From contig NC_083600.1 in assembly GCF_020882245.1 (NCBI RefSeq), forward strand, positions 13,144,001-13,208,000: DNA of 64,000 nt, read 5' to 3'. Made by a program: the position numbers and the translations under genes. The DNA comes from Rhopalosiphum padi (lineage: Eukaryota; Arthropoda; Insecta; Hemiptera; Aphididae). Position 1 is the stretch's first letter. Every line of letters begins with the position of its first letter. The notes under the pieces were generated by a model. That model saw only the letters and a program-made list of their open reading frames with translations, was not told the DNA's origin and searched no databases. This document shows positions 1 to 11,679 of the stretch, piece by piece.

Positions 1-2450
1 AAACTACAATACAAAAAATAAATACATTAGAAGATAATTATAAAATTAATAAATAAATTGTTTAGCTGGTTCAGCTGCGCTGTTTACTGTTAAACCAAAC
101 TTCAATTTCATATCAAGACTTTTTAACATCTGATTATTAAAAAAGTATCAATAGTATATCTATGCTATACCTAAATCTAAAACTATATCCATAAATAAAT
201 TATGAATTTTAACAAAATAACCAAAAAAGTTAATTTTTTTCTACCTATTATAGGTATATAATATTTTAATCAACATTTGAATTTAATATATTCATAAAAA
301 AAATTGTGTATATGTATTTGTATATTTTTAAATTCCATAAGAATAATTTACGAGAAATCCTCTGTAAAATGTTTGAGATTTTTAACTTAATTCGGTAAAA
401 AAATAAACAAATTTTAAATGACTCAATAAATAATAGATTTACTGAATATTTTTTATTCATTTTTGAGTCATAATAAAAAAAACCAAGATTTGTTTAAAAC
501 CGGTGTTGCGTAAAATTCTTGTTTTACCAGAATTGTGTTTTTTTCACAATTCATGAAAATTACTGAGAATTAAATAAAGTATTTCTCAAAATACCAATAA
601 TTTAATTCAATTCTTAAAAAAAATCTCCTTCAAATTTGAATCTTTTAGCTTATTTACTACTCTTTAAGGTGATATTTGTCGTTGTAAAAGCTATCGCCTA
701 GCTATTTACTACAATCAATGCGCTTAGATCTAAAATTAATATAACCCACTAAAAATATTTTTCCTTTTTATCGTACTAATGTATTATTTTTTTGTTAACA
801 TTGACCTCGCGTGACATAAATAGGTAATATTATATATATATATAGAATGTTAAATCACAATGTTATTATAGCCATAAGCCCATAACAATTAAATTAAAAA
901 ATACATTAATTTAAAACTTTTTTTCGTATAATACCTATAATACGACTTTACTGTTTATGATATTATATAATATATATGTTATAGGTACCATATTTATTGG
1001 CGCTTGCAGTCTTATCTTCTATATTTGTTGTATTTTATTTATATTTAATACAATTATTACATCTCATCTGGATCGATATATATATACATAAGACCTACAT
1101 ATGTCATTACCGATTATAAAATTTCTGATCTGCTTTGCTCATCCAATAATGTAATATATTAAGAAAATGCCATTTACTCGATTTTTAAGGAGTATGATAG
1201 TATAAATGCAATTTTCATCTAATTTTGAAAATACTTTTTTTTATTTAATTATAATTTCTTATAATGAAATATTTTCTGAGAAAAAACTTGTTTAAAAGGC
1301 TCATATGCTACATATAAATGAATGGAATACAATTTCATAAAAATAAATAAAATTATGAATATACTACTAGATAAATAAATAATAAGTTTGGTATATATTT
1401 AAATAATAATTCAAAGTAACTCTCAAGTGGTCCCATGTCAACAACGAACAATGGTTTGTTTATCGTTGCGGAATATTATAAGATTATACTATATTACAGA
1501 GTAATGGTTTCGTGCGAAAAAGAATTATTTTTTGTGACTACAGTTAAAAAAAATAAAAATATTTACACGATACACAATAAGACAATATTTGTTATGTGAT
1601 GGCGTTTTTTTATTTTTTTAATATAATTAATACAAAATAAATTACATTTACTACATACATAACTTTAAAAAAACACAAAAATAGCGTGATTTAATAATTT
1701 AAAACAATACCTAATAAGTTTATTTGTATTGTGATAGCATCAAAAAATAAAAATAATAAAAACTCGTTCACATTGATTAATAGTTTTGAGCTCGAGTATA
1801 TTATTTTCACGCTAAATGGTTTTTATTAAAAAAGTAAAAACTTAATTTCAATATCGGTAGTTAGGTATAAAGAGAATTATGTGGAACTATAGTACTGTAT
1901 TTTTTTTAAGACGCCATTTAATTAACAGTATAATAGTTTAATTTGTATGTATTGTTTATGTGACGAGTTTAATTTTAAATTATCAACATTTATATTTTAT
2001 TGAGCTTTTAAAGCTAAGAAAATAAAATAAAATAAGTTACAAAATATAAAAATATAACTTAATTTATGTTAAAAACTATATTACTACATACTATTAGTAT
2101 TATATGAATATTAAGTATTAACGTCACATTATTCACTACTACGTATTAAAATGTATACACACAAAAATACACACGGAGAATCACTCTTTGGATCTAAAAA
2201 AAATACATATATATCGCTTTTAAAAGTATTTCAAGTGATTAAAAAACAAAATGTTTTACTTTTTTGAATGCAGGCATTTACTTTCAAAAATATTTTGAAT
2301 ACATTTTTTTTTTTAGAACTGTCATATAACGTCATGTAATTATTATTGCCGTTTAAACAACGTATAAACACAAAGTGTATTATACAGTTTAATTTTTATA
2401 CTCGAAAACCATATTGTACACAAAACATTTTTTAAGCGTAAAACGAATTA
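1..2450. other. AT-rich intergenic DNA, no gene recognised
   Basis: The stretch is very AT-rich, with short poly-A/T runs and a small TA repeat near 826-843. Reading frames are short and have no recognisable protein signature. No splice-bounded exon, RNA gene or transposon end could be supported. Confidence 0.6.
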
Positions 2451-2581
2451 CAAAAGACAAGTGGTCGCGTTGGAGGCGGAAAATGTGGTTGCATACATAC
2501 TTTATATATAATATACACATGATTCGCTGCAGATGGGCGGCGGGATAAAATAAGCTATATAGAAATACGACTCTCGAAAGC

Positions 2582-2609
2582 GTATATATATATATATATA
2601 TATATATAA
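2582..2609. repeat. TA dinucleotide microsatellite
   Basis: Uninterrupted alternating TA run of about 27 bases at the left edge of the CpG-rich block. Confidence 0.9.
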
Positions 2610-3760
2610 TGTATTATATAACGTGTATATTTACTTGTTGGCGCGCGAGTGTCATAAATTTAGCGAATATAGCCCGGGCCCGCGGCCCTGTTATATTTTA
2701 ATAATAAATAACAAAGTACGATGTCGGTCGGCGAAAAACGCGCGGCGCCTGGTGCTGGCTGCTGCGAGCGGTGGATGCACCGAAAATCGTCCGCGGCGAC
2801 GATGATGATATTACAATGTTATTGCTTTTTATATTGCGTAATATATTTATTATATACATATATAAAGGTGGACAGGTAACTATATATATATATATATGTA
2901 TACATAATAATATTATCGTATCGTGTAATACGGAGCGCGCGCGTGCGCACACACACATCATACTATGCCGGTCGGGGAAAACGTCGCCGGGTCGCACTGT
3001 ATATAATAATAATATTATAGTATACATAATAATATTATACATAATGTACCTAACCTGCGAATAATATCGTCGTTACGGTATTAAATATTATATCGCCGCG
3101 ACGGTGTGGAGGGGGGTGGCGGGCGGGCGCTGATCGGGAGGCCGAGACACACGGCCGGGGCGGCTCGATATCGGCATACCTAGGGGTCGCGCGCGCACGT
3201 AGCAACAAGTCCGTGACGCCACGCAGCCACCGCGCGCGCGTTACGTTCATATTGATTTCGCCGAGTGCACTAGAACGCGCCGCGTAATGTCACTGTCGCC
3301 GCCGCAAAAGTCAGATTCAGCCCTCCCTGCGCGCGCCGCCGCGTACCGGCCCGAACAATATACGCGATCGGCGGCGGCCCGCGGACCGACGGCACGCGTA
3401 CGTGTGGTGGTGGGGGGGGGAGTTATTATTTTTTCATTTCTTTATATTTCTCCGGACGTCTGCGTGATGTGTGCACACTGTCGGCCGTGCACAATAAACA
3501 ATACAAAATATAAAATGTATAATATGATATTATCGTCGTGTGTGTATATATATAATATACGATGACAATAATGTGTCCTCACCACCGCGACTATCGCATC
3601 GGCTATACAAATATACCGCGACACGATATTGTTATATACGACGTATTATGTGCGGCGTGTTTCACCCCGACCGTCAGGGTTGTTGCATATTATATGGGTT
3701 AGGGTCACCGCGCGTTATTTATGTTACGCGCCTATGAAACATAAACTTGCGGAAGGCAAT

Positions 3761-3782
3761 GCCGCCGCCGCCGCCGCCGCCG
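3761..3782. repeat. GCC trinucleotide repeat
   Basis: About seven GCC units, which create a spurious poly-alanine frame. A similar GCC tract lies in the candidate RasGRF 5' UTR at 34636-34676. Confidence 0.85.
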
Positions 3783-4862
3783 ATCCGCGTGTGTGCTCTA
3801 TCTATTATGACATTAATTATTATACACGCGTAGGTACCTATAATATTATATCTTATTCGCTCACTCGACATAATGTTTCATTCGTGAACTCGTCGTGGTA
3901 TGTTTTTCAATTGTATACGTCGGCTGTATCGCTCGAACGTGTGCAGGTGTTTATAGGCAGGGCGGTATATGATGTGTAATTTATTTATTTTTAAACGTAA
4001 GTCTGTTTGCCACCCGCGAAAATGATTGAAAAACTCATCTCATCTATTTTGTTATAACGCACAACGTTTTTTTTCTATCGAAAAATACGATTTTTAAATG
4101 GTCGTCGCTGATTTCATTAGTTGAATTCGATTTATTGTACGACATAAAGTCGAATGTTTAAGTTTTGTGTTATAATAATATAGATCTGCCTATTTTCGTG
4201 ACCCTATAATGTATGATCATCTACAAGAATTGGAAACAACAGGTGGCCGACGTACCCTTTTTATTTGGCCCGCAGTCGCACTGTGGTACTTTCAAGTTTT
4301 GGAAGCTGAACTTTGTTAAATTTAAGTTCTTTACCCCAGATATACATCATAATATTATGAGTAGGTGCCGTACCTATTTATGTTTATTACGATTTCTGGC
4401 TTTTTGCCGTTGCGCGAACAATATATTATATTACTATCACAGCCTACAGGTGGCCAGTCCGTCAACAAAATGCACGTCACTCGGATAAATCTTATAAATA
4501 TGTTGTTATATTAGAACACGAAACTGTATATTGACATAGATACATTACTACTGACTACCAGATAAGCCCATTACTATAATTGGGGATATCTTGCACTCGG
4601 TTGTTTACCAGCTTACACATCACGACATTGTTTAAATTTGCCTCCATCAACAGCCGGCACCTACGACCTTGAACCGATCGTGTATACATGATGTCGGTCT
4701 GAATAAGAGTACATAGTATTATATATTAAAACAATAAAAAATATCGAACGATGCGCCTGCAGCTCCTTCATGCGAAACATATCTGTTCAACAACCTGTAA
4801 ATATACATATATGTAATACACGAGCGTTGGCAGTCTGCAGCAGCAGCACCGGCGTGTGATGG

Positions 4863-4863
4863 C

Positions 4864-4949
<86 letters not shown>

Positions 4950-5042
4950 CAGTAGTAGTAGTAGTAGTAGTAGTTGTTGTTGTTGTTGTAGTAGTAATGG
5001 TGATGGAGGGTGGTGGTGGTGGTGGTAGTGGCGGTAGTAGTA
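4863..5042. repeat. Composite trinucleotide microsatellite (AGT, then TTG, then GGT-rich)
   Basis: A run of close to 29 AGT units (about 4864-4949) is broken once by a C, then continues to about 4973. It is followed by five TTG units and a GGT/AGT-rich tail to about 5042. On the minus strand it reads as poly-leucine and on the plus strand as poly-valine. Neither is a gene. Tracts this long are usually length-polymorphic. Confidence 0.95.
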
Positions 5043-5336
5043 TTTTATAGTATAATAATGCGTGTAGTGGTCGGACATGCGCGCCAAAATCGATATACGC
5101 CCAAGCCTACATAACGGCGTCGTAATAATATATAAAAAAAGATACATATAGAATAATATAACAGCGTTGCGCCGTGATGATCGTCGGTTGGCGCGCGCGC
5201 GCTCCCCGGTCGGCCTTTTGCCACGATTTCACTTTCACGACGACGATCGCGCATAGGCCCAGATAACGCGATTATTCGCCGCCATAAACCCACCTCCGTG
5301 CTCACTACCCATCACACACACCCGCATAAACACTCT

Positions 5337-5360
5337 GCACACACACACACACACACACAC
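5337..5360. repeat. CA dinucleotide microsatellite
   Basis: Twelve CA units in a row, close to the right edge of the CpG-rich block. Confidence 0.9.
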
Positions 5361-5684
5361 GCACGTGACTCCTCGACATAGCTTCCGGTGGTCGATGGGT
5401 GGGGAGAGGGAAGCGAGTTTGGACCAATCGATAATTATCGACCGATTTCAAAACAACCCGTTTTGACTAAATTATAAACACTTATAGAGATGATCGCATA
5501 GTAGACACAGTGGTTTTATATACATTTTCCAATAATCTTTCATTCTTTTATAGGCACTTCTATGTCGATGTGAGGGGATGGAGCTATGTGGCTTTCAAAA
5601 TTTATCAAAATCACAATTGTGCAATAAAACTTATACAGAAAAAAGCAAAAGAAAACTAATTGTTACTAAAACAATATAATAATA

Positions 5685-5912
5685 CAGGGTCCGGCAAAAA
5701 AACCTCCCTCCATATTTCAAGAGGCAGTTGTAAATACACAAACAAACAAATAGAAAAAATTATTTTATTTTTTACTAATAAATATTTTGCCATTTTTAAT
5801 TATTTATTTTAAACATTATATCGGTTAAGTGGTGTCCTCCATTATTAACACATTCACGAAGCCTTTCCCGATAGTTTTCCATAACTCTTTGTGTCAGTGC
5901 TGACATAGGCAT
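5685..5912 (-). pseudogene. C-terminal remnant of a DDE (Tc1/mariner-like) transposase with its element end
   Basis: On the minus strand, 5912 down to 5796 encodes 38 residues and a stop. The sequence includes a stretch of the type T-Q-R-V-M-E-N-Y-R-E-R-L followed by C-V-N-N-G-G-H-H-L-T-D-I. This is the closing helix and 'GGHH' tail common in insect mariner-type transposases, where 'ENYRERL..C....GGHHL' immediately precedes the stop. Downstream on the same strand a GC-richer terminus around 5685-5711 (CAGGGTCCGGC...) looks like a terminal inverted repeat. The catalytic part is missing: sequence to the right of 5912 is unrelated AT-rich DNA, so this is a truncated relic. The superfamily is inferred from the tail only, and another DDE family with the same tail is possible. 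Confidence 0.6.
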
Positions 5913-8900
5913 TAATTATAAATTAGCCCAAATGGGTTCAAATACTAAATACTTATTGCAATTTTACCTAAAAAATACAAATAAATATTGTCACAACATT
6001 TTTTCCGAAATACAGGTCATATTTTTATATAATACAATATTGGTTCAAACGGAATCTTCCCCATTGCTGCTATTTGGTAATAATGTGTACATTAAATCCC
6101 TTCTGTCCCGGCTGATAATCTCTGCGGGATCCTCTCAACATCCGTCTGAGGCTCGCCATCAATAATATTATTATTATGATATTATTAGTTATTACTTATT
6201 ACTATCGGTGATGGAACATTCGAATGATGTTTTTTATGCGATGTCGATGATTCTTTACACGAGACGATTGACGGTTATTATACGATCAGTATCTGACGGG
6301 TCTTGCATGTGCCATATACTATACATAGAAATTTTCCAAAGCAGAATACGCAGACTCGACGTTGTAATATATGTGTAATATGATGATATATTATAGAATA
6401 CTATCTTCTGTCGCTTTGAATTCTAAATAACTCGAAGAGTCATTGGTACGATTATACACACGTTATGCATCGTGCGGTGGCGGATAAGTGATCAAAAAGG
6501 GATATTTTTACTCTTATAATTTTAAGCTCAGCTCAATAAGCCTGTAGTTGTAGATTTTGTAAATAATAACAAGAATCATTAGAGTATAAATTGTTATTAT
6601 GCATTTAAATAAAAAAATCGTCTGAATTTTATCATTAAAATTTTAAATGTTTATAATAAAAATGTCACTTCATTTTTGTACATATTTTTTTAATTTGAGG
6701 TAAAAACATCTACGAGGATTCTTATATTAAATTGTCAAGCTTCTTACGCAAATACAACAATGACATAAAATACCATGCATAAATAAAAAAAAAAATAGAA
6801 AATTTCAAATGTTTATAAATATTAAAAATAGAGCGAAAATATACTAATAATTATATCATGTTTAAAAAATATTAATAAAAATTTCGAGTTTATATAATTA
6901 TTCTTTTTTAAAATATAACAATAAAACATAATTGATTTAGTTGAATACTTGTTTTGTATAAAAATCCCCTTTCCAAATACCAAATAGATTCAAATTTTTT
7001 ACCAAAAACCATCTGCAGATGTTTAAAAAGTCCTTTTTTTACTATAACAAGTAAACATACATAGAAAAATAAATAAATAACACTGTAAAACCAATACATT
7101 TATTGCTGATCCGTTTAGAATCTAAAACAACTTTTAAAAATGTAAACTACTTAATACACACCTTTGAATGTAATTATCAATTATCGAGGTATGTTTCTAC
7201 AGATTTAATATTTAATATTTACATAATATAGTATAGAGATTTTTTATTTAAAAGTAGTAAAATTGATGTATTAATAACAACTGTTTAATCAACAAGAAGC
7301 CAGTACAATTTTACTCCTTTTTCATAACTTTGAAATGACGTCACTATCCTACTCTAGTTTTTGACTGGATTACTTTACTACAATATATCAGTCGTTGTTT
7401 TTACAAACCTTAAATTATTTCTGGCTGGCTAATCATGTTATATATTATTATTATATATTTTAGTATATGTATAAGATACAAATAAAATATGCATGTGTAA
7501 GTATGTAAAATGTAATTACGTAGTGAAATAATGCAGTTGAAACGGACGTTTATTATGTTTAAAAAGAAAACTAAACGCCTACTGTTGTAGCATACCAATA
7601 TTATAGGTACATAAAACTATTATATAACATTATAAGCATATAGGTACTTTTTATATTCTGTCTACTTTAAACGCCATGAACATCGTGTCTGTTACGGATT
7701 TTTTTTTTTATCTTTAATAATAATGTTTTTATAGAAACGTTATTTTTGAATCGTTTCTCTGACTGTGGTGTTTCCCGTAATATACTCCCGCTGTGAGTTA
7801 TATTATATAATACTAATAAGTAGGTAAACTGTAAACGTAATATTATATAAGAGTCGATATTTTTGTGGTTAAAAAATATTATGTTAGATCTAAATTTTGT
7901 TTTTAATGTTTCTATCGTTGTACGGATAATTGATCGAAATTTATTTTTTGATTTACTTATTTTATACAATTTTGAAATTAATATAATATAAAAATAACAA
8001 CACATTATATTGCTCAAACGGAAACCAGCGTGCTGTTTATTACCTTTATTTATGTATATAATTGGATAATACTATAATATTACAATAGTAAAGATTATAT
8101 TTTATGAAATTGTGTTTTGCAAACCAATATCAAAATTAATATAAAGTACGGTTCCTACTGAGAACTGAATAGCGTTCATTTATTAATCGTAGTTACTCGT
8201 TGGTCGTTGGTAAATCGGTTATTTAAACTATTAGTGTTAACATTATTCATAATATTATTTACTAATGTATACCTAGTTTTTTACGCGTTTTATGTATACT
8301 TAATGCATCAACATCAAGTCTGTTTTTATTATATTGTTCAACATAAGTTTTTTTCAAGCCTTTTATTATATACTGACTATAACAATTATTTGTTATCGAA
8401 CATCATTCTAAAGTCAATACATTCCTCGTTCCACCCAGAATCTAAAATAATAAAATTATTTTATGCTTTAACGTATTTATAACATACTAATTTGCATATG
8501 ACATTTTCCTACAGTTTACGGTGTAAATATATTATTAAAAAAAACATGGCAATATAACTACCGCGGATGGTTTTATTATGTATTTATGTGCATATTTTTC
8601 GCTTTATTACAGTACGGCATATAGTAATTCGTTAAAAAATTAACTTCATTAAAAATAATATTCATAATGTAGTTTTTTCAACAACAAAAAAAAAGCAAAT
8701 ACTTTTTAATAAATCTCGAGTGCAAAAGCTTATAATAGTCTTAAACTTTCATCGAAGAAATAATAATTTAACAAAGTGAAATAATCATTGATCAATGTGA
8801 TAAAAACTCGAATTAATTTTAATAACATTTCTGTAAGTATTATTTATAATTTATTATAATATTTTTGTACCTACTTTAAAGTTTGCAAAGTAAAAATTAT

Positions 8901-9690
8901 ATTTACGAATCCGTCGAGCTATTTACTTATTCTGTTGAGAATATATAAGAAGTTTTAAGTATTTAGAAAAATAATTTTATATATCGAAATATTCAATTTA
9001 AATATCCTAAAATAAAACTACAGGAGTATAATAATTATTAATATTTTTTCCGATAAAATGATTTAAGGCGTATTGTATAATTTTTTTTACAGTTATCTTA
9101 CTATAATATTATAATAACAATGGAATTATTCACTGTACTATTAATCGATACATATTATGTAATGAGTTTCATTGAATTGTTTTCTCCGTGAAGTAAGATT
9201 ATTAATCTTGATCTGAGAATATGAAAATGAATATTGAACAACTACTTTTACTTCAGTAATTAATTCGACTGAGAATTAAGAACTTATTATGTGTCCCCGA
9301 CAAAATGTTCTATTCATTACGTTTGTGTTTATACAAATTCATACTCAAGGGTAATCATGCTGTCACTGATGAGTTATGTTATGACTGGTGACACTATATG
9401 GATGGTTTTCCAAAAATAAGCTTCGGCAGCTTTGGCTTAATAATACCTACCCCTGTCAACCTATATTCCGTATTCATTATGGGCAAATAATATATATGAT
9501 TATAAAGTATTATATAATATAAAGTCATATAAGTATTAATATATTATTATCAACATTTTCCTGTTTACATTTACTGTTTATTGAACAATAATAATATTTA
9601 CCTATCGACAATCATTGTAATTATTATAACATAAAATTATAATTTACATTTCTCTCAGATTTTGAACGGTATCATGTCTAAACTTTGCAA
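5913..9690. other. Intergenic DNA with a few repeat fragments, no gene recognised
   Basis: AT-rich throughout except a GC-richer patch at about 6037-6165 of unknown origin. A box at 7093-7128 is shared with 27827-27863 (see repeat entry). Frames such as 8207-8482 are hydrophobic AT-rich translations without family signatures. Confidence 0.5.
7093..7128. repeat. Fragment of a dispersed repeat family, box 1
   Basis: Contains an 18-bp block (TCCGTTTAGAATCTAAAA, 7110-7127) identical to 27846-27863. The preceding bases are also similar (AATACA..TTTATT). Identity over unrelated surroundings 20 kb apart points to a shared repeat family rather than chance. Confidence 0.5.
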
Positions 9691-9703
9691 GGCAGGGAAA
9701 TAG
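9691..9703 (+). repeat. Left target-site duplication of the R1-clade element
   Basis: GGCAGGGAAATAG, repeated exactly at 15080-15092 directly after the poly-A tail. The duplication may be up to 15 bp, because AA precedes this copy and cannot be told apart from the poly-A at the other end. Confidence 0.9.
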
Positions 9704-10143
9704 AGAGTTCAGCGGTGGCTGTCTTAGTGGTAGCATGCGTAATAGCACTGTTCTAATATTATTGCGCCTCCAGCTGACAATTGTTAACAGTTTTTTGTGA
9801 TTTTTGTACCTAGAGGTGCCTGAAAAGTGCGCGCGAGGATCGGTGTCGATTTTGAGTCGGTCCTATAAGAACTTTCCCCATAAGGGCAGTTTTAAGTTAG
9901 GTTTGTACGACTACTGATTAAGGTAAGAGTAACATTTACTACTTTTCTTATCGGCCCGCGGTCGGCCAAAGGTCAACCGGCGAACGGTCGTCGCCGCTAT
10001 CGCCGAGCTCGTTATCGCGATTTCGGGCGGCGCGCAGCTGAAACAGCTATATAAACAAATAGCACACGGAACCGCTCAGACTACCTGCACACTGTATATT
10101 ATACAGGGTGACGCGTAGTTAGAAAGCTCTGAGCCGCAGGAGC
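9704..10143 (+). other. 5' UTR of the R1-clade element
   Basis: Sequence between the left duplication and the ORF1 start. It becomes CpG-rich from about 9950. It contains a TATA-like motif (TATATAAAC, 10048-10055) about 90 bp before ORF1. Elements of this type normally carry an internal promoter starting at their first base, so the TATA-like motif may be incidental or may drive a shorter transcript. Confidence 0.75.
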
Positions 10144-11679
10144 ATGAATCACGGCAACCTCGAGGTCGATGATGTCGTCATGGAAATTGAATCTGGTGTC
10201 TCGGGTGCCGGGATGGCTGGGCCACCAAGTCCCGGACTGGTGGGCGCTAGATCGTGTACCGACGGGGAAACGACACCAGTGATGGGTATTAAAAGAAAGT
10301 GCACAATCCCCACACTCACCTCCACTGTGGGGGGCAGTGAGAACCAGATTGAGGCTGGACTGGCGTACATAAAATCTTCGCTAAAAACAGCAATGAACGA
10401 AGTGAGATCAGGGGGCGATAAATCGGCGTCCAACCGACTCATGAAGTTGCTTGAAGATATCTATGACACCGTGGCTCCGATGCTAACAAAAAAGGGTAAA
10501 TTGAGATCACCACTTCTCCCCCCAGCTAAGAAATTGAGAGATGTACTAGTGACCGGCTCAGTGGACAAGGGCCTCAGCAGGCCGGAGATGGTGGACGTCG
10601 GAACTGACACCGTTCTGACTCCTAATTGGTGGGAGAGTGAGCAGGAGCGCCGGAAGAAGGAGTCGTCAAGACGTCGCGCAGCCAAGGCAGGTGCACGGGG
10701 GCCATCAGCAGTGGAAAATCATGCCGATACTGGAGCTGATTCGGCGATGGAGACGGATGGCGAAGGGTGGAGGGAAGTTGTTGGCAGGAAAGCAACTGCA
10801 GCTCCGCACAGTGGAAGAGCAATGGGCCTTCCTATACCTATGAGGACTGGGGCGAAGTTCAGGGCTAAGCCTCCGGCGGTTTTAGTCAAGGTGGCTGCCG
10901 GCTCGTCGTACGCTGACACCGTTCGTGCAGTAAGGAATAACAGCGAGGTGAACTTGGTTGAGCTGGGAGCTCAGGTTACTGGCATGCGCAAAACCAGGGA
11001 TGGGCACTTGCTGGTTGAGTTAGCCAAAGGTGCGGGATCTGTAGTAGCAGCCCAGAAATTGTCGTCGGCCATAGCCACCAGGCTGGGTGATGCGGTTGGA
11101 GGAGTGTCACAGCTTAGCCAGTTTACTGTTGTTGAGATTGTTGACCTCGACGCAGTGACGACCGAGGGTGAGGTTCTTTCGGCATTGCGGGCGGCAATAC
11201 CCGGATCCGAAGATGACCAAGCTGCAATTTGCGAACGACAGGCAGTTCAAATCACTGGCCTTTGGTCCACCATGTCCGGCCAGCAAATTGCTACCGCCAG
11301 AATGACTAGAGCTTCTGCCGCTATTGTAACTCGCGTCCCTATTGGATGGACAATGTGCCGCGTTCGTCCTAGGCGTCCTGAACCCGAAAAGTGCTTTAGA
11401 TGTCACGGATTCGGTCATCGGAGTGATAATTGTTCCGGGCCCGACTTATCGTTGAATTGCAGACGCTGTGGAGAACCAGGACACGAACTTAAAGACTGTT
11501 TGGCGGAAAAGGACCGATGTGTTGCATGTGAGAGAGCAGGCATTGAACGTTTTGAACATAAGCCAGGTTCAGGTATGTGCAAAGCCAGGAAGGAGGCGCT
11601 CAAGATACTTGCTGGGCACAATTCGCAAGCGCAGTCTCGGCGGGAAGCCAGCGGAGATGGATCACGCTCGAAGCAATGA
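10144..11679 (+). CDS. ORF1, gag-like RNA-binding protein of the R1-clade element
   Basis: This 511-residue protein should bind the element RNA and form the ribonucleoprotein needed for retrotransposition. The N-terminal third is acidic, then basic and low in structure. Residues about 245-325 (starting V-L-V-K-V..S-Y-A-D) and about 328-410 (V-V-E-I-V-D-L-D.. to G-W-T-M-C-R-V-R) resemble the two RNA-recognition-like halves of R1-type gag proteins. Three zinc knuckles follow: C417-x2-C-x4-H-x4-C, C439-x2-C-x4-H-x4-C, and a longer CCHC from C459. The ATG at 10144 has A at -3 and follows an in-frame non-coding leader. The stop TGA (11677-11679) overlaps the ORF2 ATG. No internal stop or frameshift is present. 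Confidence 0.93.
   Translation: MNHGNLEVDDVVMEIESGVSGAGMAGPPSPGLVGARSCTDGETTPVMGIKRKCTIPTLTSTVGGSENQIEAGLAYIKSSLKTAMNEVRSGGDKSASNRLMKLLEDIYDTVAPMLTKKGKLRSPLLPPAKKLRDVLVTGSVDKGLSRPEMVDVGTDTVLTPNWWESEQERRKKESSRRRAAKAGARGPSAVENHADTGADSAMETDGEGWREVVGRKATAAPHSGRAMGLPIPMRTGAKFRAKPPAVLVKVAAGSSYADTVRAVRNNSEVNLVELGAQVTGMRKTRDGHLLVELAKGAGSVVAAQKLSSAIATRLGDAVGGVSQLSQFTVVEIVDLDAVTTEGEVLSALRAAIPGSEDDQAAICERQAVQITGLWSTMSGQQIATARMTRASAAIVTRVPIGWTMCRVRPRRPEPEKCFRCHGFGHRSDNCSGPDLSLNCRRCGEPGHELKDCLAEKDRCVACERAGIERFEHKPGSGMCKARKEALKILAGHNSQAQSRREASGDGSRSKQ

Larger units (their letters stand above)
2450..5400. promoter_or_regulatory. CpG-rich block, candidate promoter or 5' UTR of an unidentified gene
   Basis: Base composition changes sharply here. 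CG dinucleotides become frequent (dense at 2640-2790, 2930-3000, 3090-3400, 3590-3790 and 5160-5300) and GC tracts alternate with TA-rich ones. The only other comparable block in the window ends in a clean splice donor upstream of a real gene (34.1-34.8 kb), so this may also be a promoter and untranslated first exon. Open frames inside it are low-complexity and match nothing known. Which strand it serves is not clear: a gene to the left on the minus strand, or a distant first exon of the RasGRF gene to the right. Four microsatellites lie inside it. Confidence 0.35.

Noticed and set aside
2623..3979. Several frames of 60-116 codons in the CpG-rich block
   Set aside because: Overlapping frames on both strands with low-complexity composition are expected where GC-rich codons replace stop-rich AT sequence. 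No motif or splice context supports them.
4719..5147. Long minus-strand frame with poly-leucine, and plus-strand poly-valine frame
   Set aside because: Both are translations of the AGT/TTG microsatellite. The non-repeat ends have no protein signature.
8207..8482. 91-codon hydrophobic plus-strand frame
   Set aside because: It lacks an ATG start, and its F/L/Y/I-rich composition is that of random AT-rich DNA. No signal or family pattern was seen.
11577..11675. Upstream extension of ORF2 into ORF1
   Set aside because: The extension begins at a GTG, has no homology, and the endonuclease fold starts at the ATG at 11676.
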